Shown: piece by piece, positions 1 to 11,801 of the stretch
Position numbering within the stretch: the first letter of the stretch is position 1
Layout of the letters: every line of letters starts with the position of its first letter
DNA from: Aquatica leii
Taxonomy: Eukaryota; Arthropoda; Insecta; Coleoptera; Lampyridae
Length of the DNA stretch: 64,000 nt
Direction of reading: 5' to 3'
NCBI GenBank assembly: GCA_035610365.1
Contig: CM069435.1
Span: 2,382,001-2,446,000 of the forward strand
Notes under the pieces: model-generated
Told to the model about the DNA's origin: nothing
Database searches by the model: none
Seen by the model: the letters and a program-made list of their open reading frames with translations, nothing else
Program-made: the position numbers and the translations under genes

Positions 1-660
1 GTAAGAAGGTCATCCACATAAAAATCGGATTTAATTATTTGAGAAATTAGTGGTTTAGTGATCTCACATTCTACGCCAAGTTGATGCAAGCAACGAATGG
101 CCAGAAAGGAGGCAAAAGCCGTACCATGGGTGACGGTATTTAAATTAAAACCCTGGAGAGATTCTGACGGTGAGGATCTCCACAGAATTTTTTGAAGATA
201 CCTTTGAGTGGGATCAATCAATATTTGCCGATACATTTTTTCAATGTCGGCAGACACAACATAGGTATGCTTACGAAAGCGAATCAGAATCGAGAATAGA
301 TCCTGTTGAATGGTTGGACCAACCATTTGATTGTCATTTAGCGAATGACCCCAAGATGTGGGAGAAGATCCATTAAAGACGACACGGAGTTTTGTTGTCA
401 AGCTCCATTCCTTTATTACTCCATGATGAAGAAGGTAATACGATTGTTCAGAAGATTGGGATTTTGAGAGGGACATATGTCCTAAATTTTGATATTCTTG
501 CATGAACAAAGTATAGTGCTTTAAAAGCTCTGTATTATGATGAAATCGACGTTCGAGAGATAAAAATCTTTTCTGAGCAACATGAAATGAATCTTCAAGA
601 ACCTCGCTTAATTGTTTTAAACGAATAGAAACGACAAACCTACCATCGGCATTTATACGA
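1..660 (-). pseudogene. BEL/Pao retrotransposon reverse transcriptase, partial (runs off left edge)
   Basis: Read on the minus strand, this stretch gives fragments of a BEL/Pao pol polyprotein. They include an upstream linker with SLERRFHHN, a TTKLRVVFNGS-type RT motif, SADIEKMYRQI (the catalytic-Asp motif A), and at the window edge YVDDLL (motif C). The frame is interrupted several times between 370 and 660, so no long frame survives. The enzyme would copy element RNA into cDNA. It follows the protease and gag regions to its right in the order expected for minus-strand gag-PR-RT. RNase H and integrase, if present, lie outside the window. Family assignment is firm; activity is not expected. 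Confidence 0.8.
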
Positions 661-668
661 AAAGTATT

Positions 669-1382
669 TTAAAAATGCGTTTTGCACGCATTTTCTTCGG
701 GTGAAAAAACTTTCTCGACAGGATAACTTTCAAGTTCCCATAATTTCAAAATTAAACCAGAAAGATCATCTTTGATACTCACGTTGCATTGAGTTTGGGT
801 AAATACTAGGGGCCTTGTAGGACCAGAAAGAACCCACTCAAGTCTAGTTTTTTGCAGAATTGGTAGATTAGAACCTAAATTAATTGGACTCACACATAAC
901 AGATTGAAAAACTGCGAGAAACCAATTAAAAGATTTATATCGCCAGGCTCATTAAATCGGGGGTGAGATAACTGAATATTCGATGGAATCTGCAGGATAT
1001 TCCAATCAACACGAAAGCTGGGCGTTACGCCAGTTATTTCATCCATGATCAAGTAAGAGAGTGAAACTTGAAACTTGGAATAATGTGAACGTACTATTAC
1101 GTCACGTTTTGAGTCTATGCGAGATGTGGGATTGCTTATTCCAGTAACAACGAAATTAGCGTCATAGATACGCACATTAAGTTTTTTGCAAAGAGAAGTT
1201 CGAATAAAATTCGATTGAGAACCTGAGTCAAGCAACATTCGAACAGAGTGCGGTCTACCGCCAGAATCAAGAATTTGACCAGACACAGTAGGCAATAAAA
1301 CTTGAGATGCATTTGCGCATAATGTTGTGACCGATTGAAATGGTCCAGGCGTTTCAACATTTGCAGGACCATCCAGCTGCAC
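669..1382 (-). pseudogene. BEL/Pao aspartic protease region (DUF1758-like)
   Basis: An open frame of 237 codons. It begins with a retroviral-type aspartic protease fold: the active-site motif LLDSGSQSNFI at about residues 50-60, then the VTGIS and VIVRSHYSKF strands, and INLLIGFSQFF near residue 150, which matches the ILIG motif of Pao-type DUF1758 proteases. The tail (TRLEWVLSGPT) matches the linker to RT. It would process the Gag-Pol polyprotein. It abuts the gag frame at 1383 in another phase, so gag-pol continuity is by frameshift or has been lost. The DSG triad is intact, but the RT downstream is broken, so this is a relic. Confidence 0.85.
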
Positions 1383-2491
1383 TTAAGAATCGACAACACA
1401 AGAAGGTGCAGCATGTAGAAGAGAGTGATGCTTTTTTTTGCAAATGCGGCAAGTATGCTTTGACGAACACTGTGGCAGAAACTGCCCTCTATGAAGACAG
1501 TTTATACACAGCTTTAGTTCTTTGGATTTGGATAACTTTTGTTGGGGAGATAATTTTAAAAATGCATCACATGAGCTCAAAGAGTGTGAATCTTTGCAAA
1601 GAGCACATGGATATGCGTTCACCACAAATGATTTAGAAAAATTAGGTTTTGATTTTTCTGACGCAATCTTTGATGGAGGTTTGGAAAGTAGACTATCTAA
1701 AAGATTGGCTGTATTTGTAAGAAAAATTTTGAACTCAGAAAGAGTTGGCAAATCCGAACTGGAGTTGTTCCTAAGAGTTTCCCACTCCCGGGACGTAGTG
1801 GAGTTTAGTTTTCCTGACATGATGTGGATAATCACCATTTCAAATAATTGCTCCTCAGTTGCAAGAGATTTGAAAGCTGTTATATGTTTAAACAAAGCGT
1901 CGGAAAAATTACGCAGTTTGGTAGCGGATTCTTTGATACAAGGATCTAAATCCAAAATAGACTTTAGATGGTTTCTTATCAACATTTGTGGTTGATCGTA
2001 TCTAGCACAGATTGATTGCGAAGCAATTTTGTAGTTACAAGAAGAAAATTGTAAGGACTTAACTACTTAAGATGTGGCCCCAACTAAACTGGTTTTTAAA
2101 TAATGCAGTCTATGGATGTCATTAAGGTTTTCATTCGTGTGGATTAAACTATTAAATATTTTTCGAAATTCGAGCCAATTTTCTAGTTTTCCGGAAAATT
2201 TTGGAATAGAAATTTTCGGTAAGTTAAACGTTAAGCTATTCAATTTTCTGATCGCCCGGTATTTGAGGAAATAAGATCGATGTTATTTGACTTTGCTTGT
2301 AGCTTGTCTAACAACGTTTGAGCTTTAGAAACGGCTAAGTAATAATTATCCTCAAATTCAATGTGATACTCGCTTTCAGCATCCTCGTATTCAGTCGAAA
2401 TGATAATTTCAGATTCAATTTGTTCAAATTGAGATAACAGCAAAAGAAACCAATGCAGCTGCAAGTAATATAACATACCATGCAAGGTCAA
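1383..2491 (-). pseudogene. BEL/Pao gag relic
   Basis: Two minus-strand frames make up gag. The first (2240-2491) is an acidic N-terminal segment rich in E-D-A-E and ending AKAQTLLDKL-like, typical of the start of Pao gag. The second (1383-1985) has the DUF1759 capsid-like region (ATKLRNFSDALFKHI) followed by Cys/His motifs: CALCKDSHSLSSCDAF, then CINCLHRGQFLPQC and CRICKKKHHSLLH. These are the nucleocapsid zinc-binding repeats. About 250 bases between the two frames (1986-2239) carry stops. No LTR could be identified to the right of 2500. The Pao-like assignment is strong because gag, protease and RT are collinear. Confidence 0.8.
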
Positions 2492-2519
2492 TTCACAGCG
2501 ACTCGCTGAAAGTGAAGAA

Positions 2520-4085
2520 AACCAAATGGCATTTACAATACAGAAATAATTTGAATTGAATTTTTACGTACATACATAAATATATAAATGTAAAATATGC
2601 GTATAAAATATTATTTACAAAATCACTTTAGTTATTCAAAATAAAGGGTATTCAGGTAGTAAAAGGAATGCTTATTACCTAGATAAGTTTAAAAGTAATA
2701 CAACAGAAAGGATAAAATTGTAATGCATAGGAAAATTGATATAATTTTCTCCCAAATAAAACAATTTGTTGATTCAAACTTACGTTTTTCTGAAATTGGT
2801 TGGAATTGATCTACTTAATTAGATCATCCGGTTCGAAAAAGGACCACGTATCCTATGATGCAGGAACTGCTTCTTGTAAACTGCAATCATACTATTTTCA
2901 GTCTAGATTTTGCAACATCTAGTAGCTCAACGAATTTCTTGGCAGTTTGAGGTGGCCAACAAACCAAAATAAAATAGTTAAACTTTGAATTAGATTTATT
3001 CAAACATAATAATCTTGAAGCGTTTTTACCACGAATGTAGTATGAACAACTCTGGGGGTATGCGACTCTTGCAACATAAGAAGAGGCAAAACACCCGTAC
3101 ATATATTTCGGCAAGACCGAAAACCAGCGAACACAATAAATTCTTAACAATGATTTTATACCTACTTAATCCAAATAAGTTTTAAATAAACCGTAAACTA
3201 AAACTACAACGTATACATTGTAAGGTAACAATATTAATGCCCCATTTGAATACGCACAATTTTGTCTACACGCAATTTCTTTTTAAAATTACCGTTGGGA
3301 CACCATATATATATATGTTTGAATTTTTATTCATTGACTTCTTCTTATTTGTAAAACTAGAATAATTAGAAATCTATGTTACCTTTTTTTAAAGCTAATT
3401 TATTAGCAAACGAAGTGCTTACACGATTAGAACTAATTTTTTTTAACGGAACTAATTAAATCTAACGATGTTGAAAAAAACAACTTACATTTATTTATAT
3501 ATTATTATCACCAGAAAAGTAATGTCCGTGGATAACCTCTGTTTGTCCAAACCGGTATTTTTCTACATTAAAAACACGTACACTTACATACCGTATTTAT
3601 TTTTTACTAGCACGTGCACTTTATTTATTTATCTTGGCACACACGTTAATCACAGGATGGCGTTCTAAAAACATTTCAAATATAATAATTAGTTGCGGTA
3701 TGCTTGTTAGATCAGTAAACAGTCTCCACTCAATAACTTCTTTCTTTGTTTATGAGTAGCTCTGTTAAAAAATATTTCTTAGTTGTTATGTAAGTGTGTT
3801 ATGTTGTTCACTTACCGTTAATAAATTTTCAGTGGCCAGAAAAAATACACACTTGAAGCACAAAACATAGCTGTGAAAAAAATGTTAAAGTGGTTGTTAT
3901 ATGACCTTTCTTACGTAATAAATTAGTTTTAAATAAGATATTTTCAAAACAAATGATTGAAATATTATCCAATAATTTTATGGTAATTGTTCTTAGTTTT
4001 ACTAATGAATATCATCATAATTCTGATATGCATAGGTAATATAGCAGAATTCAGATTTTACACTTTTATTACATTTTCTATTTTG
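2520..4085. other. AT-rich non-coding stretch
   Basis: No convincing gene. Small frames here are not homopolymer artefacts but show no recognisable motif. One detail: 3649-3683 (cacaggatggcgttc followed by an A-rich segment) recurs almost exactly at 27752-27786, next to the hammerhead palindrome, so it is probably the end of a dispersed repeat. Confidence 0.5.
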
Positions 4086-4213
4086 GATAAACATTGTGTG
4101 TTAAATTGTTTACAAGTCGAGCTTTCGTCGCGCTTTGTTCCAGTCGCTGAGGATGCCCACTGCGACGTGCGACAAAAGCTCGACTAGGGAACAATTTAAC
4201 ACAGGGATTTATC
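4086..4213. repeat. Inverted repeat (about 45-bp arms) with a degenerate hammerhead-like core
   Basis: Left arm 4086-4131 and right arm 4169-4213 are near-perfect reverse complements (sharing GTCGAGCTTT and TTAAATTGTT), separated by 37 bp. The loop and right arm contain CTGAGGA (4147-4153), which fits the hammerhead consensus CUGANGA. It is flanked by AGTC and GACT segments that could form stem I, followed by a GCCCAC/GTG stem and AAAAGCTC in place of GAAA-stem III-UH. The left arm on the minus strand has an intact CGAAAGCTC. This is probably two head-to-head termini of a Penelope-like or retrozyme-like repeat; the ribozyme itself looks decayed. Confidence 0.5.
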
Positions 4214-5592
4214 GAGAAAGAAAGATTTTAGCATAAATATAATATTCTTATGTATAGTAAATAATTATATGTGCCATTCAAATTTTTCTAGTAATTACTT
4301 TGTTGCTATCAAGATTACTTTTGAAAAGTACAGCAGGGTTCACTACTGTTATTACTTAAATTTTATTATTGATTGCATTCAAAACTGTTTTCACTAAAAA
4401 TAAAACATAAATGTAATGGTTTACTTTCTAAACAATTTGTTTTATATTTCGAATGCTATAAACCCATACACGAAAACCAACAAGTACAATAAAAACTTTA
4501 TTTATTTATTTTTTATTTACTACAAACTATTGTAGATTACGTAATTGTTTATCGTAAAATTAATTTAAAATAAAAACGTTATTATTTATTATATATTTTT
4601 TAAACAATGCTCAGTTCCAGTTAAAACAAATCCGACGATTAATTAAAGTTTGTTAAATTAGAAACGGTCTTTGAAAGATTACTATAAAATGTGTATTTTT
4701 TATTTCACAATATTAATCCGGAAACTATTTGTGTTATACTCGTAAACATCCAATTTACATTGTTATAATAAGAGCACTCGAAAACTCTACAAATCCATTC
4801 ACGCATCGATTAATCTTTGCTTATGAGATTCTATCTTATTCGATAAATTTGTTCTATTCAAGCTATTATATAAAGTTTGGCTTGTTTATTATAATATTAT
4901 TAAATGCCAGTATATCAAGGTTATCTATATACTTATCAGTATAAGTATGTGGAAAAATGTATCAAATTGAGTTATTTTATTATAAACAATTTTTATGTTT
5001 CCTTTTTGTGTTCTTCTTATTGCTTCTCATATTGTACGAGTATTAAAAAAATAAATAAAATTATGGTATGTCAAGTACGTTTCACACTATGTGACTCTAT
5101 TGCTACAACACTGTGTTTGTTTAAAAAATTTATTTAAATTTGTTAGTAAATTTACATAATCGTGATTAGTTTGGCAGTTTGCGGATAACCTTTAAAACGT
5201 GTTACAAAATTTATACTAAGTTGGACGTGTAGAAGGCAACATACATAAAATATAGTTAAAGTCAATGTGTTGCATTATAAAGTTTTATTACATTAGAAAA
5301 CATGTTTAATGTAATAACACAAAAAATTTTAATGTCTGCAACTTTTGATTAAACACAAAATGTATATACGTTTTATACAATAAGTTATAATAGTCCTTTG
5401 TCTAAAAAGGTTATTAATGTATATTTTAACCAAACATGAAAAGAAAACATTAATTTATTAAATAATTATTTAAATACATTTTAGGTTTCCACAATTTATA
5501 CTTTATTTCAATTAATCAACGAACATGTTTTTTAGTTATCACTAGCATCATCTGCGTATTAAAATCTGTTGTTAAAAAAAATTATACGGTGT
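4214..5592. other. AT-rich non-coding stretch
   Basis: No gene, RNA or element end recognised. The short frames near 4729-5137 are low-complexity F/Y/I/S strings expected from AT-rich DNA. Confidence 0.5.
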
Positions 5593-5725
5593 GTATTTTA
5601 ATGATTGTCCGGTGTTTGAATTTGCCGCTTGTTTATTTGTCAACGAACCAACATTGTTTGATTATAGTTACTAGAATGACGACGCGGCAAATTCAAACAC
5701 CGGACAATCATTAAAATATGCACTG
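5593..5725. repeat. Long hairpin, about 38-bp arms, 57-bp loop
   Basis: The arm at 5593-5629 (core ATTGTCCGGTGTTTGAATTT) is repeated in reverse complement at 5687-5725 with only a few mismatches at the outer end. The loop is AT-rich and non-coding. No GAAA or CUGANGA core is present, so it is not a hammerhead. It may be a small foldback/MITE or a cruciform-prone repeat; no target duplication was identified. Confidence 0.7.
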
Positions 5726-8700
5726 TATAAATTATTGACAAATAAACGTATTTGTTTATTTATTTACATAATAAAACGAAACATATTTTACAATTAAGTA
5801 AGTCATAGTCATGACAATCTCTAGAAACACTGTACCACTGGCACTTTGGCTAAAATAGATATTTGGTTTATTTTAACCAACAGTAAAAATATATATTCAC
5901 TTAATTAGTAATAAAGTAATGCACGTCGCTTAATAGAATCACGTTAAAACTTGGGGCTTTTGATAACAATAACCAAATGATAACAATAACAACAACAGCG
6001 CGTATCTGATTAATAGATTGTTCATTTACAAGTGAAATCATAGCATCAATACAAGCAAAAAATGCCAAATAAAAATTCTTAGAAAACGTTTAAGAAAAAT
6101 ATTTTGTGCCAAATGAATCAAAAATTACGGACCTGTAGCATTAAATAGTTAGGTGACACTAAAAATAAACATAAATACAAAATAACTTATTATCCCACTA
6201 TTCTAAGAACGCACGTGCGGTCCAAGCTAATTTTTAGTAAACAACGTTTACAGATGTTTAAATGATGTAATGTTACGTAGCTCATTTAAAATAGTTAAAT
6301 AAATAACATTGGAAAAATAAAGCTAACTATGCAAAACAAATATTGTTATACTACAATTCTAAAAAAATCATGCAAAATAGGTTATTATTCATGTATGGAA
6401 ACACACCTAAGAAGAAAATCGATAACAAAAACCAAACTTATGATTAGTAAACGATGTTTTTTTCTACGTAGTAGCATACATCCGACCCGTTCTTTAATAA
6501 AGTGATAACATTATCCGACCGATAGCATTATCCTTGATTTCAATAAGCGGCGCCCACTGTAGTACCAAACAATTATGGTTGTCTACGTTTTGATAATCAA
6601 TTACTTTTAACGCAAATAAATCAAAAAACTGTGACGTAAACTCACAAATTTTACTTATTTCTATCTAAATTAAAATAAATGATTGGTTTATGAAGCTAGC
6701 AATCATTTTATGACACTTAGCTCCGGTTCTATAAAATACTATTAACAATGTCGTTAAGCGTTGTCATTGGTACAGAATCAATTGATTTGCTAGCGACATT
6801 GTCAAGTCAATAGTTACGATTTAGTTAACAACGGCGTCAGTTAAAAACATGGTTACTTTGATTTGGGCGACCGGACCTTAATCTATCTTTGAACTTTGTC
6901 AAAGCGACAAAATTCTATTTCAAAACGAACAAACAAAATTGACTAACGGTTTCAAATTGCCTTTTTGCACAAGGAAAACGTTTCCAGTCACAAAAAAGCC
7001 ATGATGGTAAACTGTACTCAACCTTTAGTTGTTAGGGTTATTAAAAAACCCGCTGAAATTGAAAAAATTGACAACAAACAGCGTAGTAGGCAGTCAAACA
7101 CATTTGAGATGATGCAGTTTCAAAAAGAACAACTCTGTCAGATAGGCAGCTAAATTTCACATAATCAACAAAAATGTGGTATGTAGCTAGATCTGTTAGT
7201 GTGTGGACTTCTACTGTAAAGCGAAAACTGCTTAGTTTTGGATTAAAAGGATGTAGCGTACTGCAGAAGACAGCATGGTTTGTTTTAAGCCAAAGAACGC
7301 AATAATTAGACTACAGTGCATTTACAAAAAATGGTAGATAGTCATGAACCGATTTTCACTATTACTAACCATGTTGTAAATACGTATGTCAGCAGGTTTT
7401 CTAGAGAATAATTTTTCCCGTTGTGTGTAACTCTAATAAATAAACTTCCATCATCCGTTATAGTATGGGGTTTCTAATCCGTTCTATGGTTTTTAGGTTT
7501 TAGATGACATTCTAACGCGAAGACTAAAGACTAACAATGTTTGGTTAGCAAGTGAAGTTTCTTTTCTTTCTTATTTACTCTTACTCCTTACTACTTTCTT
7601 TTGGTTTTGTTTGAGTTAGATTTTACTTTGTTTGGTACATTCAGGACGTGTTTAGCTTTTTGAATGATTCGTTTCTTTGTCTTTTAAGTAACAAAGTTTC
7701 TTTTCTTCATTTTTTTCTGATTCCGGATATCCACATTTATCTTTCGATATAAAGGGTCTACACCATTTCCATATTTAACAACTACAATCCGTTCTTATAA
7801 TTTTCTATAAAAATTGAAAACAGAAACCAAATTCCTTTTTACACATCCTTTTGATTAAAAATTCTAACAATATCCTAATAGATTGTTACTCAAAAACCAC
7901 GGCATCCAATAGAATCATCAATTTCGAATTTCGAAACATCCCCATAACCAAAAAATAAACATAATAAAATCGATTAAAAACCAAATCTCAACATTAAGCA
8001 GTCCTCTGTTTCATCAAAAAAACCTAAAAATCCTATAACAAATCCTCATAATAACAATTATCCTTCTTATGTAATTAAACGTTTACTCACCACTAACACT
8101 CCAATGCCCAATTCCGATCCTCCACCGATGTCTACTGTGTTAAGTACGACCAACACTGACAGTAAGGAGTATGGTAGCCTAATTAACAATCCAGGTCTCA
8201 GTCATATATGCATTGAAGTACTAAAAAACAATACTATCAATGTAGCATTATATAATAACAACACACTATACAACAAATTTTATACTGAACTAAAAGATAA
8301 AACCATTGATCTCGAAAAATCTTGGCTTATCTATAAAATAGAATTGCAATGATTGCGACAAATGTTAAATGTAAATGTTTTATTTGTATCTTAAATTTTT
8401 TTGACAAATAACTGAAGTAGTTGCTTTTGTCCAACTTCTTAAAAGAAGGGATCATTCATTTGTTCTACTTAAAATATATTCATTACCAAAAAGCGAACCG
8501 TTCTATTCATCTTAATATTAATTATATTTAACAGTTTGTTAAGTATGCTTTTAAGTAATACATTGCCAGTAGCAGAACGTTTAAAAGAAAAATACCATCT
8601 ACCAGGAAGCTTTAACGTTTCTTGAACTAACGTTTTCCTATCAAAAACTGTGCAGTCTTATCTAAAATAAAATACTGTTGCGGATTCAAAAAATATACGG

Positions 8701-9570
8701 TTACGGTTTATAGTTTTCGTATTTTATGCTCAATGTTTCCAAGAATCTTGTCGGATGGTAAGAAATAATGTCCACCTACTGGAAATGTAATTTTAAGACT
8801 TTGCACGTTTATTGAGGCATTATTTCGCGACAATTTTATGCACATTCCTACCATAATTGAATTTTTATTTTAACCACTCACGACCCGTTTTCTTGGCCAA
8901 AATACGTTAGGTTTTGTTTTATTGTAAAAATCATTGTATATGTTTCATATTTAGAATAAGATAAAAGATGCTATTTACGAAATACAATGTTTTATATTAT
9001 AAACCAGTAGCGTGCCGGGGGAGGAGGGATCCAACCCCACTATGAAGAACGAAATTTTTTTGGAATAAGTTTTAGTAATTTCTTTGGATTTTGTAGTAAA
9101 AAGCTTCTTCTCAATAACTTAATATTATTTACTCGATAGAAAATTTGTTTTAAAAATGTATTTATTTCACAATCTAAGTCCTAAAAATCAATAAATACTA
9201 ATACAAATTTACACAACAGAGTTTGTTTTTGTCATAAAATTGACAAAAAATAAAGCTTAGAAGCGACATTTTTTATTTTATTTAAATGTACAAGAAAATT
9301 AAACATGTAATATAGTAGATATGTACTTTATTTGAAGTACATATTGTGCCGTTTTAAACTTTAAAATGGATAATACAATCTTAAAATTAAACATAATTAT
9401 ATAGCGGAAAATACATATATGATTTAATTTAAAATGTTTTGATAATATATTTTAAATATATAACTTTTATTAGCATTTCTATAATAATTACTAGATACAT
9501 TATAATACATAAGTTTATTTAAATTGGGGTAGAAAAACATTACCAAGTTTAAGTAAATATATTAATGAAT
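5726..9570. other. AT-rich non-coding stretch with no recognisable gene
   Basis: I see no homologous coding sequence. A short frame at 8104-8352 (82 codons, N-rich) is the only one with a non-trivial composition and has no family I recognise. A small interrupted inverted repeat pairs GCTAGCAATCA near 6697 with TGATTTGCTAGC near 6784. CACTATG at 9038-9044 fits the Transib terminal heptamer consensus and lies on the 3' side of the Transib-like relic that follows, but no matching opposite end was found. Confidence 0.4.
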
Positions 9571-9583
9571 TTATATTTTTATA

Positions 9584-11801
9584 TTAATCAATTTCTGTTT
9601 CTAATTCTAAATTGTCCAAATAATAAAAATCAAACGCTTCTTCTTTTTTTTCTTCGTCTTCTTCATCCTCTGGAGATAAATTTGTCATGATAGGAATATT
9701 TGGTTCTTTAAGTAAATCTAATACTTTTTTTCTGTTTCTAGTTTTTTTCTCAAGGTTAATGCTAGAAACTAATGGATCCGAAGTGTCCATTGCTCTGTTA
9801 AAAACGTCTTCCATGGTGTTTTTGCGGTAATTTTTTCTTGAATGAAATTTCCTATCATATTTATAGAATTTATTTCTGGATTCTGATGCTTCTTCGCTAA
9901 GATATCCTAAGGGAAGAATGCTGTTTTCAATTATTTGTCCACTGTGTGCCAAAACTTTGTGAATGGTACTTGCCATCGGAAACCAAGAATATTTTTTGTG
10001 GTAAATGCTTGCAGTACGGAAACAATGTTCTTCAAATTTTTCTTTATTTATTTCATGTTGGCATGACGGTCCAATTAAAATTATGTGCATATTATGTATA
10101 AGATTTTCATCAACATCAGTAACTTTAGCAAAAACTATATAATTGCTAAAAGCTCGACGAGCAGTGTTCCCATCATTTGTGTTACCTGCTCCATCTACTT
10201 TAGGTTTGTCAACGGTAGGGCCCATTTCCTTCAAAAACCTACTGTGAATTAAAGATTTTCGATTTTCAAAAATTATTTTGTCTTCTTTTTGTACGTGCCA
10301 TTTCAGTAATTGAATTCTATAAGAAATTTTTAGGATACATTCAAAAAATCGAATCTAGCAATGTAGTGGACTTGCATGCCATATTGCAATGCATCGATTT
10401 TTGGAGTAAACATTGCCGATTTTAAGTCTTCAACCTTCTGAAAAGTTTTTGGTTTGGCATCACAAATTGGGCAAGCTTGGGTGGATTTCGTATTTGTTAT
10501 AATTTTTAGAACTTTTCCATCTATAAGTGTCATAGCTAGAATAAACTTAATTTGTAGAGATTTGTTTTCTGACAAATTAATTACAAATAAGTGTAAGTTG
10601 TTAATTTCCCAATCAAGTCTTTGTTTTTCTTGAAGAATGTGTTACTATGTTTTTTTTAGTAAATTTTAGTTTTAAAGGTCTACAAAACCGCGGTGACTGA
10701 GGAGTTCTATTATTCCACTAAATAGTATTATTATATTTCATTCTTAAAGGCAGAACTTCCATCAAAACCATAACTAAATATAATATCTATGTGTATTATT
10801 GTTTGGTTATTCATTGCCTGTAGTATTAAATTCTTTTAAAGCTCAACAATACGCTTAGTTGTGTGTTCTAATAAATTTAGTAGGGAAACTTCTGTAACAG
10901 TTTCTATGATTTGTATACCCGCTGGTCTACAAGCCGATTTACATTTCCAAATTTGCTTATAATCCGGATAAATAAAAACATTTCTTGCAATAGCCTCTTT
11001 TCTTATATTGATATATTGTTGCTTACTTAAATTGTTGTTCAGAATAAATTCTAAAGCTTCTTCTGGAGTATAAGCTTTAATTTCAGGTTCCTAAAACAAA
11101 AAACTTCTTTTTAATTTTTGATGGGCGGTTCGGTGATTTAGAAGCTTCTTTTAAAATCATTGCCAAATTTTTTTCACCATTTTGTCGTGTAGACATACCT
11201 GCAGCCTGTAATAATAGCTCTGTTTCATAATGTTTTGAGTCTTGGACAGCTCCGATGCACGTCGTCTTTTTGTACGTTCAGACTGCTCTATGTAAGGAAT
11301 ACTTTTTCTCTCAGAAGAGGTTGTTGGTTGATTTTCGTTATTGTTTTTCAAGTCTAATACGTCTCTTATTAATTCTCCTTCCAACCAATGGTCATATTTC
11401 GTTAAAAAAACTTGATGCGATCTGCTTACGTTCTGCCAACGCGTTGCAACATTAGAACAAAATTTACGAACTTTTTCTTGAATATTACAATTATTTTTAT
11501 TATAAATATTTTCTCTAATCGCCGTACAAATATAAGAACAAATAGCAGTTTGCTTTCCATTAATATCATTTTGTTGATGCCACAATTTAAATAATTCTTC
11601 ATTTTTAAAGCGATGCATATCTAAACACACAAAAATTGTAATGTCTTGCACTTTCTTGCAGCTAAAAATGATACACAGTAGAAGTAGAGGCATGCCTTCA
11701 TAAGTTTTATTTGAAACAGTTTGCTTTACAAGCTTAAGCGTTTTTGTATATGATTTTAATATTATTTTAGTTTTTATTATAAATGACAGAAAGTGCGCCA
11801 C
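9584..11801 (-). pseudogene. Transib/RAG1-like DNA transposase relic
   Basis: Minus-strand pieces of one transposase: 11157-11801 (214 codons), a fragmented middle, 10330-10575, and 9584-10234 (216 codons). The C-terminal piece carries NTNDGNTARRAF, then FPMASTIHKVLAHSGQII, LGYLSEEASESRNK and a TMEDVF..TSDPL tail. This closely parallels the catalytic segment shared by Transib transposases and the RAG1 core; the Glu in EASES (residue 118 of this piece) corresponds to the catalytic Glu. A middle fragment has a CPICDAKP zinc knuckle, and FSYGFDGSS (about 10750) is a candidate first Asp. The extreme C-terminus is acidic. Several stops and frameshifts make it non-functional. TIRs were not found. 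Assignment rests on remembered motif similarity, without an alignment. Confidence 0.7.

Noticed and set aside
1340-1995. Plus-strand frames opposite BEL/Pao gag
   Set aside because: Antisense shadows of the gag zinc-knuckle region.
8104-8352. 82-codon frame with non-trivial composition
   Set aside because: No motif or family recognised, N-rich, no splice or promoter context; kept only as a remark in the stretch entry.
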